From JACCXE01 sp963718605 (GTDB taxonomy: Bacteria > Actinomycetota > Acidimicrobiia > Acidimicrobiales > JACCXE01), in NCBI GenBank assembly GCA_963718605.1, contig OY970363.1, positions 3,596,001 through 3,660,000 on the forward strand: a DNA stretch of 64,000 bases, in the 5' to 3' direction. The notes under the pieces are model-generated. The model had not been told where the DNA came from. It saw only the letters and a program-made list of their open reading frames with translations, and did not search any database. The number at the start of each line of letters is the position of its first letter. Position 1 is the first letter of the stretch. Positions 1 to 9,013 of the stretch are shown piece by piece. Position numbers and translations under genes: made by a program.

Positions 1-483
1 ATGGAACACCGCTCGATGCGCCCGATCGCGCTCGACCTGTCCGCCGGAATGCTCGCGAATGCGCGCACCGATGCGCCTTTGGTCCAGGCCGACGCGCGCT
101 TCCTCGCCATCGCCACCGCGTCCATGGACGGGGTCACTTGCGGCTTCGCGTTGCGAAATCTTGTGGATCTTGAACGATGTTTCGTTGAGATGGCTCGGGT
201 ACTACGTCCGGATGGATCGCTGGCGCTGCTCGAGGTATCCGCGCCGACCAATCCCGTGCTGGCGCTGGGCCACCGCATCTACTTCGGGCGGGTCGTGCCG
301 TTCATCGGCGGCCTCATCTCGGACGGGTCGGCGTATCGCTATCTTCCGCGGTCGGTTGCCTACTTACCCGATACGCCCGCGCTACTGGGGCTGATCGAGA
401 GCGCCGGATTCGTCAACGCCGAACGGCGCCCGCTCACCGGGGGCATCGCCCAACTCATCACCGCGCGCCGTAGTAGTCGGTGA
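1..483 (+). CDS. menG: Demethylmenaquinone methyltransferase MenG/UbiE, 3' part
   Basis: C-terminal part of the SAM-dependent methyltransferase that makes the last step of menaquinone synthesis (methylation of demethylmenaquinone at the membrane). Visible family motifs are LDLSAGMLANAR (post-motif I), GFALRNLVDLERC and the LRPDGSLALLEVS segment. The glycine-rich SAM motif I expected about 25 residues upstream is missing, so the gene is cut by the window edge and the ATG at base 1 is an internal Met. Its TGA overlaps the ATG of menF (TGATG), so the two are translationally coupled. The neighbours menF, menD, menH, menA and menE confirm the menaquinone rather than ubiquinone role. Confidence 0.88.
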   Translation: MEHRSMRPIALDLSAGMLANARTDAPLVQADARFLAIATASMDGVTCGFALRNLVDLERCFVEMARVLRPDGSLALLEVSAPTNPVLALGHRIYFGRVVPFIGGLISDGSAYRYLPRSVAYLPDTPALLGLIESAGFVNAERRPLTGGIAQLITARRSSR

Positions 484-1607
484 TGGACCTCACCAAACTG
501 CTGGGCGGGCTACGCGACGACGATTTCGTATTGGTCGGCGGCCGCGATGGAGGCTTCGTGGGTCGCGGCGTGCGCGCCCGCATCGACGTGCCCGCCGGCA
601 TCGGCGGCGCGAGCATCGCCGAGATCGTCGGCAACGCGTTGGCGTCGATGGGCTCGGGCGCCATTGCGATCGGCGCGCTCCCCTTCAACCGCGTGCTGGG
701 CTCGTCGCTGGTCGTGCCTGACGAGATTTGGTTCGCAGCGGACGGGGTTGGGCCCACGTTCGACGGCGACTCGCCCCTTGGTCCCGATGCGTTCTCGTTG
801 ACGCCGTCGCTGTCCCACGCCGACTGGTGCGACCTCGTGTCCGACGCGACCGACGCGATCGACGCCGGCCAGTTCGAGAAGGTCGTATTGGCGCGCGCCG
901 TCGAGGTGTCGGCCAACCGACCGATCGTGGTCGCCGACGTCGTACGCCGCCTCCACAACCTCTACCCGTCCTGCACAACGTTTTCGATCGACGGATTCGT
1001 CGGCGCGTCGCCCGAGTTGTTGATCAGCCGCCACGGCAACGACGTCGTGTCGTATCCGCTGGCCGGCACCACCGCCCGCGTGGGTGACCCCGACGCCGAC
1101 GCGGCGGCCGCCGCCGCGCTGCTCGCGTCGGAAAAGGACCGGGCCGAACACCGGCTCACCGTCGACGGCGTCGCCGCGGCCCTCGAACCCTGGTGCGAAT
1201 CCATCCAGGTGCCCGAAGGGCCGGGCGTGGTGGCGCTACGCAACGTGACCCACCTCGGCACTCGCATCACCGGCATCCTCGGCGAGAACGCACCGGGGTC
1301 CGTGCTCGATCTCGTATCTGCGTTGCACCCGACGGCCGCGGTCGGCGGTCAACCCAGCAAGCAGGCGCTGAGCTGGTTGGCCAACCACGAGCGCCTCGAC
1401 CGGGGCCGTTACGCGGGCCCGGTCGGATGGGTCAACGCGTCGGGCGACGGCGAATGGTGGGTCGGCATCCGCAGCGCCGAGATCGACGACACCCGCGCGG
1501 TGCTGCGCGCCGGCTGCGGCATCGTCACCGGGTCCGAACCCATGGCCGAACTCATGGAGAGCCAGCTCAAGCTGCAGGCCCTACTGGCCGCCCTGGTCCG
1601 CCCCTAA
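483..1607 (+). CDS. menF: Isochorismate synthase MenF
   Basis: 374 residues, normal for the chorismate-utilising family. Converts chorismate to isochorismate, the first committed step to menaquinone. The C-terminal half carries the family signature: FEKVVLARAVEV, IDGFVGASPELLISR, PLAGTTARVG, LHPTAAVGGQPS, RYAGPVGW, and a GCGIVTGSEPMAELMES metal-binding segment near the end. The ATG overlaps the menG stop by one base; a GTG one codon earlier is possible. An EntC role (siderophore) uses the same reaction, but the context points to menaquinone. Confidence 0.92.
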   Translation: MDLTKLLGGLRDDDFVLVGGRDGGFVGRGVRARIDVPAGIGGASIAEIVGNALASMGSGAIAIGALPFNRVLGSSLVVPDEIWFAADGVGPTFDGDSPLGPDAFSLTPSLSHADWCDLVSDATDAIDAGQFEKVVLARAVEVSANRPIVVADVVRRLHNLYPSCTTFSIDGFVGASPELLISRHGNDVVSYPLAGTTARVGDPDADAAAAAALLASEKDRAEHRLTVDGVAAALEPWCESIQVPEGPGVVALRNVTHLGTRITGILGENAPGSVLDLVSALHPTAAVGGQPSKQALSWLANHERLDRGRYAGPVGWVNASGDGEWWVGIRSAEIDDTRAVLRAGCGIVTGSEPMAELMESQLKLQALLAALVRP

Positions 1608-1666
1608 CTCATTCTTGTAACGCTGAGTAGCAAAAACCCCCCTCTGCGGATGACAAGAACGCGGAA

Positions 1667-3244
1667 TTAGGTGCTGATCGCGGCGGCTACCGCAGCGTGA
1701 ACGGCTCGATGAGTCGCCATCGCGGAGCCTTGCGCCACTCGCCGTACGTCGACGCGCACACCGGGGGCCGAGGACGCAACGTCCGCGAGTTCCAGTCCGT
1801 GCGGCGTGGTGAAGAGTTGCTCGAACGTGTCGGGCGTGAGCGCAGACGCTTGCGGCAGGAAGTCGAAGATCGCGCCGCCGTCGTTGTCGATCACGACATA
1901 GGTGAGGTTGTCGAGCTGCGCCGCGGCGCGCAGCCCTCCGACGTCGTGCAGGAACGCAAGATCTCCGAGAATGGCGGTAACGCCGACCGACGGCGACGAC
2001 CACGCCACGCCCGCGGCGGTGGATAGGAGCCCGTCAATCCCGTTGGCACCGCGATTGCTGAGCGCGCGGGCACCCTCGCGGGGTGCGCCGAACCATTCGA
2101 GATCGCGCACCGGCATCGACGACGCCACAAACACGATGTCGTCGTCGCCGGCCTTCCCATAGATGTCGCGCACGATGCCCGACGCGGTCGCGCCGTCGAC
2201 CGTCGCCTCGATCGCCGACTGCGCCGCCGCCTCGGCGTTCGACCACGCGTCAACCCATCCATCCTCCGGCGGGTCCTCCGCGACGGGCGATACGTGACCG
2301 CGCACGATGCGCGCCGCCACGCGCCACGGGTCGGGCCATGTGCCGAAACGGTCGACCACGACGTGTTCGGCGCCGCTCGCAGTCAACCACTCGTTGACAA
2401 CGCGGCTGGCCCACGGCTCGCCGACGTGCAGCACAACGTCGGGGCGATGCGCGTCGGCGAAGGCGGGCACGCGCAGCAGGGCGTCTGCGGCCGCCACCGT
2501 GAGACCGTGCGGCACACGCGCCCCCGAGCGCGGGTCGGCCAGGATCGGCCAGCCCAACTGCTGCAGCGTGCCGGCCGGTGGCGCACCCGCGCCGGCGACC
2601 ACGAGGCCGCGCCGTCCCCGCAAGCCGAGCGGCGTCAGCCCGGCGGGCGAGGTGTCGACCGTGTGCCACGGCTTGCCGTCAGCGCGACCCGCGTGCGGCT
2701 CGACCGAGCCGTCGGCCAGCAACGGCTCCCGAAACGCCAGATTGAGGTGGACCGGTCCGGGCCCGCTCACGTGGTGACGCGCGTCGAGTAGCGCGCGCGA
2801 AGCCAGCGACCGCCACGCTCCCGCCGATGCCGCATCGGGGACGCCGGGTGCGGCACTGAATCGCGTGAGGCCGTCGAACAACCGAATCTGGTCGATGGTC
2901 TGTGGCGCGCGTATGTCCATGGCTTCCCACGGGCGGTCCGCCGTCGCCACGATCATCGGCACCCGGGCGTGATGCGCTTCGACGACCGCCGGCAACAACT
3001 CGGCCGCGGCGGTGCCACTTGTTGTGAGCACGACCGCCGGACGACCGGTCGCCAACCCGACGCCGAGGGCGACAAACGCAGCCGAGCGTTCGTCGACCAC
3101 GACCTTGATCTGCAATTCGGGTCGCGCCGCCAGCGCCACCGCGAGCGGCGTTGACCGGCTGCCGGGCGCGATCACCGCGTGGGTCAGCCCACCGCGGATC
3201 CACTCGTCGACGATCGTGGCGCAGAACGCGGCCTGTACGGTCAT
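1667..3244 (-). CDS. menD: 2-succinyl-5-enolpyruvyl-6-hydroxy-3-cyclohexene-1-carboxylate synthase MenD
   Basis: 525 residues. ThDP-dependent enzyme that joins isochorismate and 2-oxoglutarate (SEPHCHC synthase). The N-terminal PYR domain shows HAVIAPGSRSTPLA and the catalytic-Glu segment VVVDERSAAFVALG. The C-terminal ThDP/Mg site is GDLAFLHDVGG followed by NDGGAIFDFLPQ. Convergent with menF (59 bases between stops). Its ATG lies only 5 bases from the divergent start of menH, so each gene's promoter must lie inside the other's coding sequence. I see no clear -10 for menD. Confidence 0.93.
   Translation of the reverse strand: MTVQAAFCATIVDEWIRGGLTHAVIAPGSRSTPLAVALAARPELQIKVVVDERSAAFVALGVGLATGRPAVVLTTSGTAAAELLPAVVEAHHARVPMIVATADRPWEAMDIRAPQTIDQIRLFDGLTRFSAAPGVPDAASAGAWRSLASRALLDARHHVSGPGPVHLNLAFREPLLADGSVEPHAGRADGKPWHTVDTSPAGLTPLGLRGRRGLVVAGAGAPPAGTLQQLGWPILADPRSGARVPHGLTVAAADALLRVPAFADAHRPDVVLHVGEPWASRVVNEWLTASGAEHVVVDRFGTWPDPWRVAARIVRGHVSPVAEDPPEDGWVDAWSNAEAAAQSAIEATVDGATASGIVRDIYGKAGDDDIVFVASSMPVRDLEWFGAPREGARALSNRGANGIDGLLSTAAGVAWSSPSVGVTAILGDLAFLHDVGGLRAAAQLDNLTYVVIDNDGGAIFDFLPQASALTPDTFEQLFTTPHGLELADVASSAPGVRVDVRRVAQGSAMATHRAVHAAVAAAIST
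3236..3241 (+). promoter_or_regulatory. -10 element of menH (leaderless)
   Basis: TACGGT with an 8-base spacer to the GTG of menH. It lies within the first codons of menD on the other strand. Confidence 0.45.
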
Positions 3245-3249
3245 GCGCA

Positions 3250-3981
3250 GTGGCTCGCTTGATTCTCGCGCACGGCTTTACGCAGACCGCCGCGTCCTGG
3301 GACGCGATCGAATACCGACTCACCGCGCTCGGGCACGAGGTCGTCTCGCTCGACGCGCCGGGTCACGGCTCGCATCACGACACGCACCTGGGTCTGTGGA
3401 AGGGCGCGGACCTGCTGGCGGCCGAGGGCGGCGCGGGCACCTGGGTCGGCTATTCCATGGGCGGACGCCTCGCTCTGCACGTCGCGCTGAGCCACCCCGA
3501 ACTCGTCGAACGCCTCGTACTCGTCGGCGCGACTCCCGGGATTGAAGCCGCGGTCGAACGAATCGAACGCCAGGCCTCGGACGAGTTGCTCGCCGAGGAA
3601 CTCGAGCGCGACGGGTTGGACGCGTTTCTGTCCCGCTGGCTCGCCCAGCCGCTCTTTGCCACGCTGGCCGACGACAACGCCGGCCTCGACGCTCGGCGCG
3701 CGAACACCGTTGCGGGCCTCGCCGCCAGCCTGCGGATGATGGGGACGGGGTCGCAGGATCCGCTGTGGGACCGGCTCAGCGAGATCGTCGCGCCGACGAT
3801 GCTCGTGGTCGGCGCGTTGGATGAAAAGTTCAGCGGCATCGCGGCGCGAACCGCCGCGGCGATGCCCAACGCACACGTCGTGTCGATGAACGGCTGCGGT
3901 CATGCGTGTCACCTCGAGGCGCCCGACGCGTTCGTGGGCGTCGTCGACTCGTTCGTCAACGAACCAGCAGCCCAGCACTGA
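3250..3981 (+). CDS. menH: Alpha/beta hydrolase, MenH type
   Basis: 243 residues from a GTG start. Alpha/beta-hydrolase fold: oxyanion region ILAHGFTQT, nucleophile elbow GYSMGG (Ser), acid in VVGALDEKFS, and a late histidine in NGCGHACHLE. In this context it should be MenH, which eliminates pyruvate from SEPHCHC to give SHCHC. The GTG was chosen because it sits directly before the first strand (ARLILAHGF) and has a TACGGT -10 eight bases upstream, suggesting a leaderless mRNA. Its 3' end overlaps the convergent menA by 26 bases. Other small-molecule hydrolases share the motifs, so the specific reaction rests on context. Confidence 0.8.
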   Translation: MARLILAHGFTQTAASWDAIEYRLTALGHEVVSLDAPGHGSHHDTHLGLWKGADLLAAEGGAGTWVGYSMGGRLALHVALSHPELVERLVLVGATPGIEAAVERIERQASDELLAEELERDGLDAFLSRWLAQPLFATLADDNAGLDARRANTVAGLAASLRMMGTGSQDPLWDRLSEIVAPTMLVVGALDEKFSGIAARTAAAMPNAHVVSMNGCGHACHLEAPDAFVGVVDSFVNEPAAQH

Positions 3982-4843
3982 GCAGCACGCCGCCGACGAT
4001 CTGAAGCGTTGACGTCTTCATCAACACGGCGATGAGGTCTCGCCCGAGCGCTCCGCTCCGCACGATCCGAATGGGCGCGAGCGCGGCCGCCAGCGCCAGA
4101 ACGACGATCGGAGTGACGATCGATCCGGCGAGGACGCCGAGGATGAGGCAACTGACATAGAGCGTGCGCGTGTTCTTGTCGCCGATGCGCACGGCCAGCG
4201 TCTTCTTGCCGGACTGCTCGTCGCCGACGCGGTCGCGCAAGTTGTTCACGACGAGCAGCGCCATCGACCATAACCCGATCGCGACGCCGGCGACGATGCT
4301 CTTGGTTGTGATCCGCTCGAGTTGCACGTAGGTCGTACCCGCCGTCGCCACAAGGCCGAAGAACACAAACACAAACACCTCGCCGAGCCCGGCGTAGCCG
4401 TAAGGCCGGGGGCCGCCGGTGTAGAAGTAACCCGCCAGGATCGCGGCCGCGCCCACGAGCGCCAGTTGCCACCCGGCCGCCGCGCACAGCGCCAACCCGA
4501 ACCCCGCCGCGATCGCGAACGAGAGGATCGCCGCGTTCCGCACGGCATCGGCCGAGGCGAGCTTTTGCCCGACGAGACGTATGGGACCGACGCGCACGTC
4601 ATCGGTGCCGCGCTTTCCGTCCGCGTAGTCGTTGACGTAGTTCGTGCCGACCTGCACGCCCAGCGACACGATCAAGGCGGCGATGGCCCGCCACACGATG
4701 ACGTGACCGTCCGCGTTATACGCGGCGGCGGTGCCGACCGCGACGGGAACGACCGCGGCGGGCAGCGTGCGCGGTCGCGCGCCCGCCAACCACAGCTTGG
4801 CGCCCGACGGGGCGGCGACCGGTGCGGTCACAGTGGTCGCCAA
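3956..4843 (-). CDS. menA: 1,4-dihydroxy-2-naphthoate polyprenyltransferase MenA
   Basis: 295 residues, integral membrane UbiA-family prenyltransferase that attaches the isoprenoid tail to DHNA. First Asp-rich motif NYVNDYADGKRGTDD near residue 70; second LRDRVGDEQSGKKTLAVR near residue 200; about eight hydrophobic segments. No in-frame ATG is available; the TTG start chosen has a TATGTC -10 six bases upstream. A GTG four codons later is the alternative. Divergent from menE with 32 bases between starts, and its 3' end overlaps menH. Confidence 0.92.
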   Translation of the reverse strand: MATTVTAPVAAPSGAKLWLAGARPRTLPAAVVPVAVGTAAAYNADGHVIVWRAIAALIVSLGVQVGTNYVNDYADGKRGTDDVRVGPIRLVGQKLASADAVRNAAILSFAIAAGFGLALCAAAGWQLALVGAAAILAGYFYTGGPRPYGYAGLGEVFVFVFFGLVATAGTTYVQLERITTKSIVAGVAIGLWSMALLVVNNLRDRVGDEQSGKKTLAVRIGDKNTRTLYVSCLILGVLAGSIVTPIVVLALAAALAPIRIVRSGALGRDLIAVLMKTSTLQIVGGVLLSAGLLVR

Positions 4844-4849
4844 AGATCG

Positions 4850-4868
4850 GACATACGCGTTTTAGGCT
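4850..4868. promoter_or_regulatory. Divergent -10 elements of menA and menE
   Basis: On the minus strand TATGTC (4850-4855) lies 6 bases before the menA TTG; on the plus strand TAGGCT (4863-4868) lies 7 bases before the menE GTG. Both fit leaderless transcription. No convincing -35 is seen. Confidence 0.5.
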
Positions 4869-4875
4869 AATTCTC

Positions 4876-5901
4876 GTGCCGCGACTCATCGCCATTGACG
4901 CCGTCGGCATGCCGTTTGTCGACGCGATGCGGCGAGCCTGGGATGCCGGAGATGCCGTCGCGCCCGTCGACCCGCGCCTGCCCGCCGCGGCACGCGACAG
5001 CCTGCTCGCCGCCTTCCGGCTCGATGATCCGACCGAGGACGGCGACGCGCTGGTTGTCGCGACGTCGGGCACCGCGGGTGAACCCAAGGCGGTCGTATTG
5101 AGCCACGACGCAATCGCCGCGTCGGCGCGGGCATCGTCGGCCGCGCTCGCGGTGAACGACACCGACAAGTGGTGGGCGTGCCTTCCCCTCGCCCACATCG
5201 GCGGCCTGTCCGTCGTGCTGCGCGCGCTCGTGACAAACACGCCGTTCACGTTCGACGACGAAGCGGACTGCACGCTGGTCTCACTCGTGCCGACGATGGC
5301 GCGGCGGACAGACCTTGCACGCTTTCGCCGTGTATTGCTCGGCGGAGCCGCGGCCCCGGGCGAGTTTCCCGACAACGTCGTGCGCACCTACGGCCTGACC
5401 GAGACCGGCAGCGGTGTCGCGTACGACGGGCGCCCGCTCGACGGCGTCCGCTTCCGCATCATGCAGGGAGAGGTCCACGTGCGGGGCCCGATGCTGCTGC
5501 GTTGCTACCGCGACGGTACCGACCCCAAGGACGCCGACGGATGGCTTCCCACCGGCGACGCCGGGTCCATCGTCGGCGGCGTGCTTCACATCGACGGTCG
5601 CATCGGCGACGTCATCAACACCGGCGGTGAAAAGGTGTGGCCCGCGGCCGTCGAACGCGCACTAGCTGGAACGCCCGGCGTGGCCGAACTCGCGGTCGCC
5701 GGACAACCCGACCGCGAGTGGGGGCACCGCGTGGTGGCCTACGTCGTGCCCACGGATCCGGCCAATCCTCCAACGCTCGACGCGCTGCGCGCCGCGGTCA
5801 AAGAGACGCTGCCCGCCTACTGCGCCCCGAAACAACTCGTCGTCGTCGCCGCGCTACCGCGGACCCCCTCAGGCAAAGTCCGCCGCCTCGACCTCGCCTA
5901 G
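4876..5901 (+). CDS. menE: o-succinylbenzoate-CoA ligase MenE
   Basis: 341 residues, a compact member of the ANL adenylate-forming family; actinobacterial MenE proteins are generally short. Activates o-succinylbenzoate with ATP and CoA. Phosphate loop VVATSGTAGEPKAVVLSHD, A5-like YGLTETGSG, TGDAG, and the C-terminal catalytic lysine in PRTPSGKVRRLDL. The GTG start was chosen because a TAGGCT -10 lies seven bases upstream (leaderless) and the protein begins at a natural strand. menB and menC, needed before and after, are not in the window. Confidence 0.9.
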   Translation: MPRLIAIDAVGMPFVDAMRRAWDAGDAVAPVDPRLPAAARDSLLAAFRLDDPTEDGDALVVATSGTAGEPKAVVLSHDAIAASARASSAALAVNDTDKWWACLPLAHIGGLSVVLRALVTNTPFTFDDEADCTLVSLVPTMARRTDLARFRRVLLGGAAAPGEFPDNVVRTYGLTETGSGVAYDGRPLDGVRFRIMQGEVHVRGPMLLRCYRDGTDPKDADGWLPTGDAGSIVGGVLHIDGRIGDVINTGGEKVWPAAVERALAGTPGVAELAVAGQPDREWGHRVVAYVVPTDPANPPTLDALRAAVKETLPAYCAPKQLVVVAALPRTPSGKVRRLDLA

Positions 5902-5915
5902 TGAACGGGGACGGG

Positions 5916-6668
5916 CTAGCCGCCGCCGAGGAGGAGGGCGCCGCCGTCCACCACCAGTGTGGTGCCGGTGATCCATGACGCGGCGTCTGACGCGAGGAAA
6001 GTGGCCGCGCTGGCGATGTCGACGGGTTCGCCGAGACGCTTCATTGGCAATCGCTTCGCCATTTGCTCGCCGGCCGCGTCGACCAGCGCCTTGGCCATGT
6101 CGGTCTTCACCAGGCCGGGACAGATCGCGTTCACCCGCACGCTCGCGCCAGTCTCCAACGCAAGGTTCTTCGTGAGGTGAATCACCGCCGCCTTCGTGAC
6201 GTTGTACCAACCAATCGCTCCCCCCGCCTGCATCCCTCCGACTGATGCGATGTTGATCACGGAGGCGCCGGGTCGAGTGCCGAGGCCCGCCTCGATCGCC
6301 AGTTGCGTCCAGCGCAGCACGCCCCACTGGTTGACCTGGACGGTCTTGTTCGCCCGTCCTTCGTCGATGCCGAGAATCGGGCCCATGTAGGGGTTCGTCG
6401 CCGCGTTGTTCACCAGGATGTCGACGCCGCCGAGTCGCTCGACGGTCGCCGCGATGCACGCGGCCGCTTCGTCTTCGTTGCCGGCGTTCGCTGCGAACCA
6501 CTCGCACCCATGACCGATTTCCTTCGCGGTGATTTCGAGGTCCTCGGCCTTGCGCGACGAAATCATCACGCGCGCCCCGGACTCAGCCATCGATGTCGCG
6601 ATCGCGCGTCCAATGCCGCGCGAGCCGCCGGTAACGATGGCCACTTTGCCGTCAAGTCGTAGATCCAT
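5916..6668 (-). CDS. SDR-family oxidoreductase (FabG-like)
   Basis: 250 residues, classical short-chain dehydrogenase. NAD(P)-binding TGGSRGIG near residue 13, VNNAATN near 87, catalytic Ser in NIASVGG, catalytic YNVTK, and PGLVKTDM plus the C-terminal ITGTTLVVDGG typical of FabG/GDH-like members. Substrate unknown. The ATG was chosen for the normal MDLRLDGKVAIVTGG opening and because TAGGTT lies eight bases upstream. Convergent with menE (14 bases apart) but not obviously part of the menaquinone pathway. Confidence 0.88.
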   Translation of the reverse strand: MDLRLDGKVAIVTGGSRGIGRAIATSMAESGARVMISSRKAEDLEITAKEIGHGCEWFAANAGNEDEAAACIAATVERLGGVDILVNNAATNPYMGPILGIDEGRANKTVQVNQWGVLRWTQLAIEAGLGTRPGASVINIASVGGMQAGGAIGWYNVTKAAVIHLTKNLALETGASVRVNAICPGLVKTDMAKALVDAAGEQMAKRLPMKRLGEPVDIASAATFLASDAASWITGTTLVVDGGALLLGGG

Positions 6669-6676
6669 GCGGCGGA

Positions 6677-6682
6677 AACCTA
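6677..6682 (-). promoter_or_regulatory. -10 element of the SDR gene (leaderless)
   Basis: TAGGTT on the minus strand, 8 bases before the ATG at 6668. The divergent DUF952 gene has TACGCT (6699-6704) ten bases before its ATG, so two promoters share this 46-base gap. Confidence 0.5.
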
Positions 6683-6714
6683 GAAGACCGACGCCCCCTA
6701 CGCTCTCGTCCCGT

Positions 6715-7017
6715 ATGGAGCCGATCTTCCACATCGCCGACCAGACCGCCTGGGACGAAGCCACCGCGTCAGGTATTTACGCGCAGTCCACCCGCGATCA
6801 GTCGCTGGCCGACGTCGGGTTCATTCATTGCTCGTATCGCCATCAGGTGCGCGGCGTCGCCGACGCGTACTACGCCGACGTCACGACACCACTCGTACTG
6901 CTGACCATCGATGTGAAGTTGCTGGAGGCGCCGTTGCAGATTGAGGATGGCTTCCCGCACATCTATGGCGCTCTCAATACGGGCGCCGTCATAGAGGTAG
7001 GTCCTGTGCATGCCTAA
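6715..7017 (+). CDS. DUF952 family protein
   Basis: 100 residues. Begins PIFHIADQTAWDEA and contains GFIHCS, LLTIDV and the FPHIYGALN segment characteristic of DUF952, a small family of unknown biochemical function with an ADP-ribosyltransferase-like look. Its 3' end overlaps the following YyaL-type gene by eight bases, so the two are coupled, though I know of no functional link. Confidence 0.8.
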   Translation: MEPIFHIADQTAWDEATASGIYAQSTRDQSLADVGFIHCSYRHQVRGVADAYYADVTTPLVLLTIDVKLLEAPLQIEDGFPHIYGALNTGAVIEVGPVHA

Positions 7018-9013
7018 CCGTCTCGCCACGCAGGCCAGTCCGTATCTGCGGCAGCACAAAGACAATCCGGTGGATTGGTATCCGTGGGGCGACGAGGCGT
7101 TCGAAGAGGCGCGTCGAACGGGCAAGGCCATCCTGCTGTCGATCGGATACGCCGCCTGTCATTGGTGCCACGTGATGGCACACGAGTCCTTCGAGAATGA
7201 CACCACCGCGGCGTTGATGAACGACCTGTTCGTGAACGTAAAGGTGGATCGAGAAGAACGCCCTGACGTCGACGCCGTCTACATGGACGCCACGCAGGCC
7301 ATGACTGGCAGCGGCGGCTGGCCGATGACGGTGTTCATCGAGCCTGATCAACACCGCCCGTTCTGGGCCGGCACGTACTTCCCGCCGACGCGCCGCCACG
7401 GCATGCCCAGCTTCACCGAAGTACTGCACGCGGTGCACGACGCCTGGGTGAGCAAGCGCGACGAGGTCATCGAACAGGCCGACCAGATCACCGCCGCGGT
7501 GCGCGAGCGCTCGAGCGGCGGCTTCCGGGTGAAGTCGTCGGTCTCTCTCGCGGAACAGCACGGCACGTACGACCCGTTTCCCGCGACCGTCGACACCTTG
7601 CTCGCGAGCCATGACGACCGGCTCGGCGGCTTCGGCGGCGCGCCCAAGTTCCCGCAACCGTCGATGCTCGACGCGCTCCTGGTCGGCGCGCAGGAGGGCA
7701 ACGACGAGGCCCGCCGCGCCGCGGTGCGCACGCTCAACGCGATGGCGGCCGGTGGCATCCACGATCACGTCGGCGGCGGCTTCGCCCGCTACTCGGTCGA
7801 CGCGCGCTGGCTCGTCCCCCACTTCGAAAAGATGCTGTACGACCAGGCCGGGTTCGTGCGCGTCTACACCCACGGCGCCCAACTCACCGGCGACCCGTGG
7901 TACCGCATCGTCATCGAGCGCACCGTCGGTTACGTGTTGCGCGACTTGCGGCTGCCCGGCGGCGGGCTGGCGAGCGCCGAGGACGCTGACAGCGAAGGGC
8001 ACGAAGGCCTCTTCCAAACCTGGACGCGCGCCGAGATCCTCGCGGCCCTCCACGACGACCACCTGACGAACGACGTGTGCGCGTTCTACGGCGTCACCGA
8101 CGCCGGCAACTTCGAAGGTCGCAACATCTTCGTGCGTCCGATCGACGCCGACCCGGCCGTGCCCGCGGACATTGCCGCCGCCATCGAGACCTTGTTCGCC
8201 GCGCGCGAAAAGCGCGTCCGTCCGCTGCGCGACGACAAGGTCATCACCGAGACCAACGCGATGTTCATCGCCGCGCTCGCCGACGCCGGCGCCGCGCTCG
8301 ACCGGCCCGAGTGGATCGCCGCCGCCGCCGAGGTAGCCGAGTTCCTGCTCGCCAACCTCCGGCGAGCCGACGGCCGTTGGCTCAGAGCCTGGCAGGCCGA
8401 GGCCGGCGCGCAGCACCTCGCGGTTGCCAGCGACGTGGCGTGGCTCGTCGATGCGTTCACCCGCCTCGGCGAGGCCACCGGCGACCCGTTGTGGACCGAC
8501 GAGGCCCGCGCCGCCGCCGAATCGCTCCTGGCCCTGTTCTGGGACGACGCCGAGGGCGGTCTGTTCACCGTCGGCCGCGACGCTCCCGCTCTAGTCGCCA
8601 ACCCCAAAGAAACCTTCGACGGCGCCACCCCGTCGGCCAACGCGGCCGGCGCGCTCGCCCTCGCCCGCTTGGCCGCGCTCACCGGCGAGGCTCAGTACGC
8701 CGAGCGAGCCCAGGCGATCGTCAACGGCCTGCCCATCGGCGAGCACCCCGCGGGCTTCAGCCACGCCAGTTTCGCGGCGCACTTCCTGGCACAAGGGCCC
8801 ACCGAAGTCGTGATCCCGGGCCGCACCGAACTCGCCCGCGCGCTGCTGCAGACGTATCGATCCGCTTGGCGCCCCCTGTCTGTTGTCGCGTGGGGTGAAC
8901 CGTTCGCATCCCCCTTATGGGACGGGCGCAGCGAAGGAAACGCCTACGTGTGCCGCAACTTTGTGTGCGAAAAGCCGGTAACGACCCCCGAGACCCTGCG
9001 CGAACGTTTGTAG
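7010..9013 (+). CDS. Thioredoxin-domain protein of the YyaL/SSP411 (DUF255) family
   Basis: 667 residues, close to the family's usual 670-690. N-terminal thioredoxin-like domain begins NRLATQASPYLRQHKDNPVDW and has the CHWCHVM redox motif around residue 49 and GGWPMTVF near 105. The C-terminal two thirds resembles an (alpha/alpha)6 barrel of the N-acylglucosamine-2-epimerase type (GGFGGAPKFP, GGIHDHVGGGFARYSVD, WLVPHFEKMLYDQA). The reaction is not known. The stop is followed immediately by the GTG of the HAD gene, indicating an operon. Confidence 0.9.
   Translation: MPNRLATQASPYLRQHKDNPVDWYPWGDEAFEEARRTGKAILLSIGYAACHWCHVMAHESFENDTTAALMNDLFVNVKVDREERPDVDAVYMDATQAMTGSGGWPMTVFIEPDQHRPFWAGTYFPPTRRHGMPSFTEVLHAVHDAWVSKRDEVIEQADQITAAVRERSSGGFRVKSSVSLAEQHGTYDPFPATVDTLLASHDDRLGGFGGAPKFPQPSMLDALLVGAQEGNDEARRAAVRTLNAMAAGGIHDHVGGGFARYSVDARWLVPHFEKMLYDQAGFVRVYTHGAQLTGDPWYRIVIERTVGYVLRDLRLPGGGLASAEDADSEGHEGLFQTWTRAEILAALHDDHLTNDVCAFYGVTDAGNFEGRNIFVRPIDADPAVPADIAAAIETLFAAREKRVRPLRDDKVITETNAMFIAALADAGAALDRPEWIAAAAEVAEFLLANLRRADGRWLRAWQAEAGAQHLAVASDVAWLVDAFTRLGEATGDPLWTDEARAAAESLLALFWDDAEGGLFTVGRDAPALVANPKETFDGATPSANAAGALALARLAALTGEAQYAERAQAIVNGLPIGEHPAGFSHASFAAHFLAQGPTEVVIPGRTELARALLQTYRSAWRPLSVVAWGEPFASPLWDGRSEGNAYVCRNFVCEKPVTTPETLRERL

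Noticed and set aside
1..3. ATG at the first base as the true start of menG
   Set aside because: The SAM-binding motif I that must precede LDLSAGM is missing, so the gene begins outside the window.
1612..1659. Inverted repeat TTCTTGT...ACAAGAA between menF and menD as a terminator
   Set aside because: Only seven base pairs with a 34-base loop; the C6 run inside is not part of a stem.
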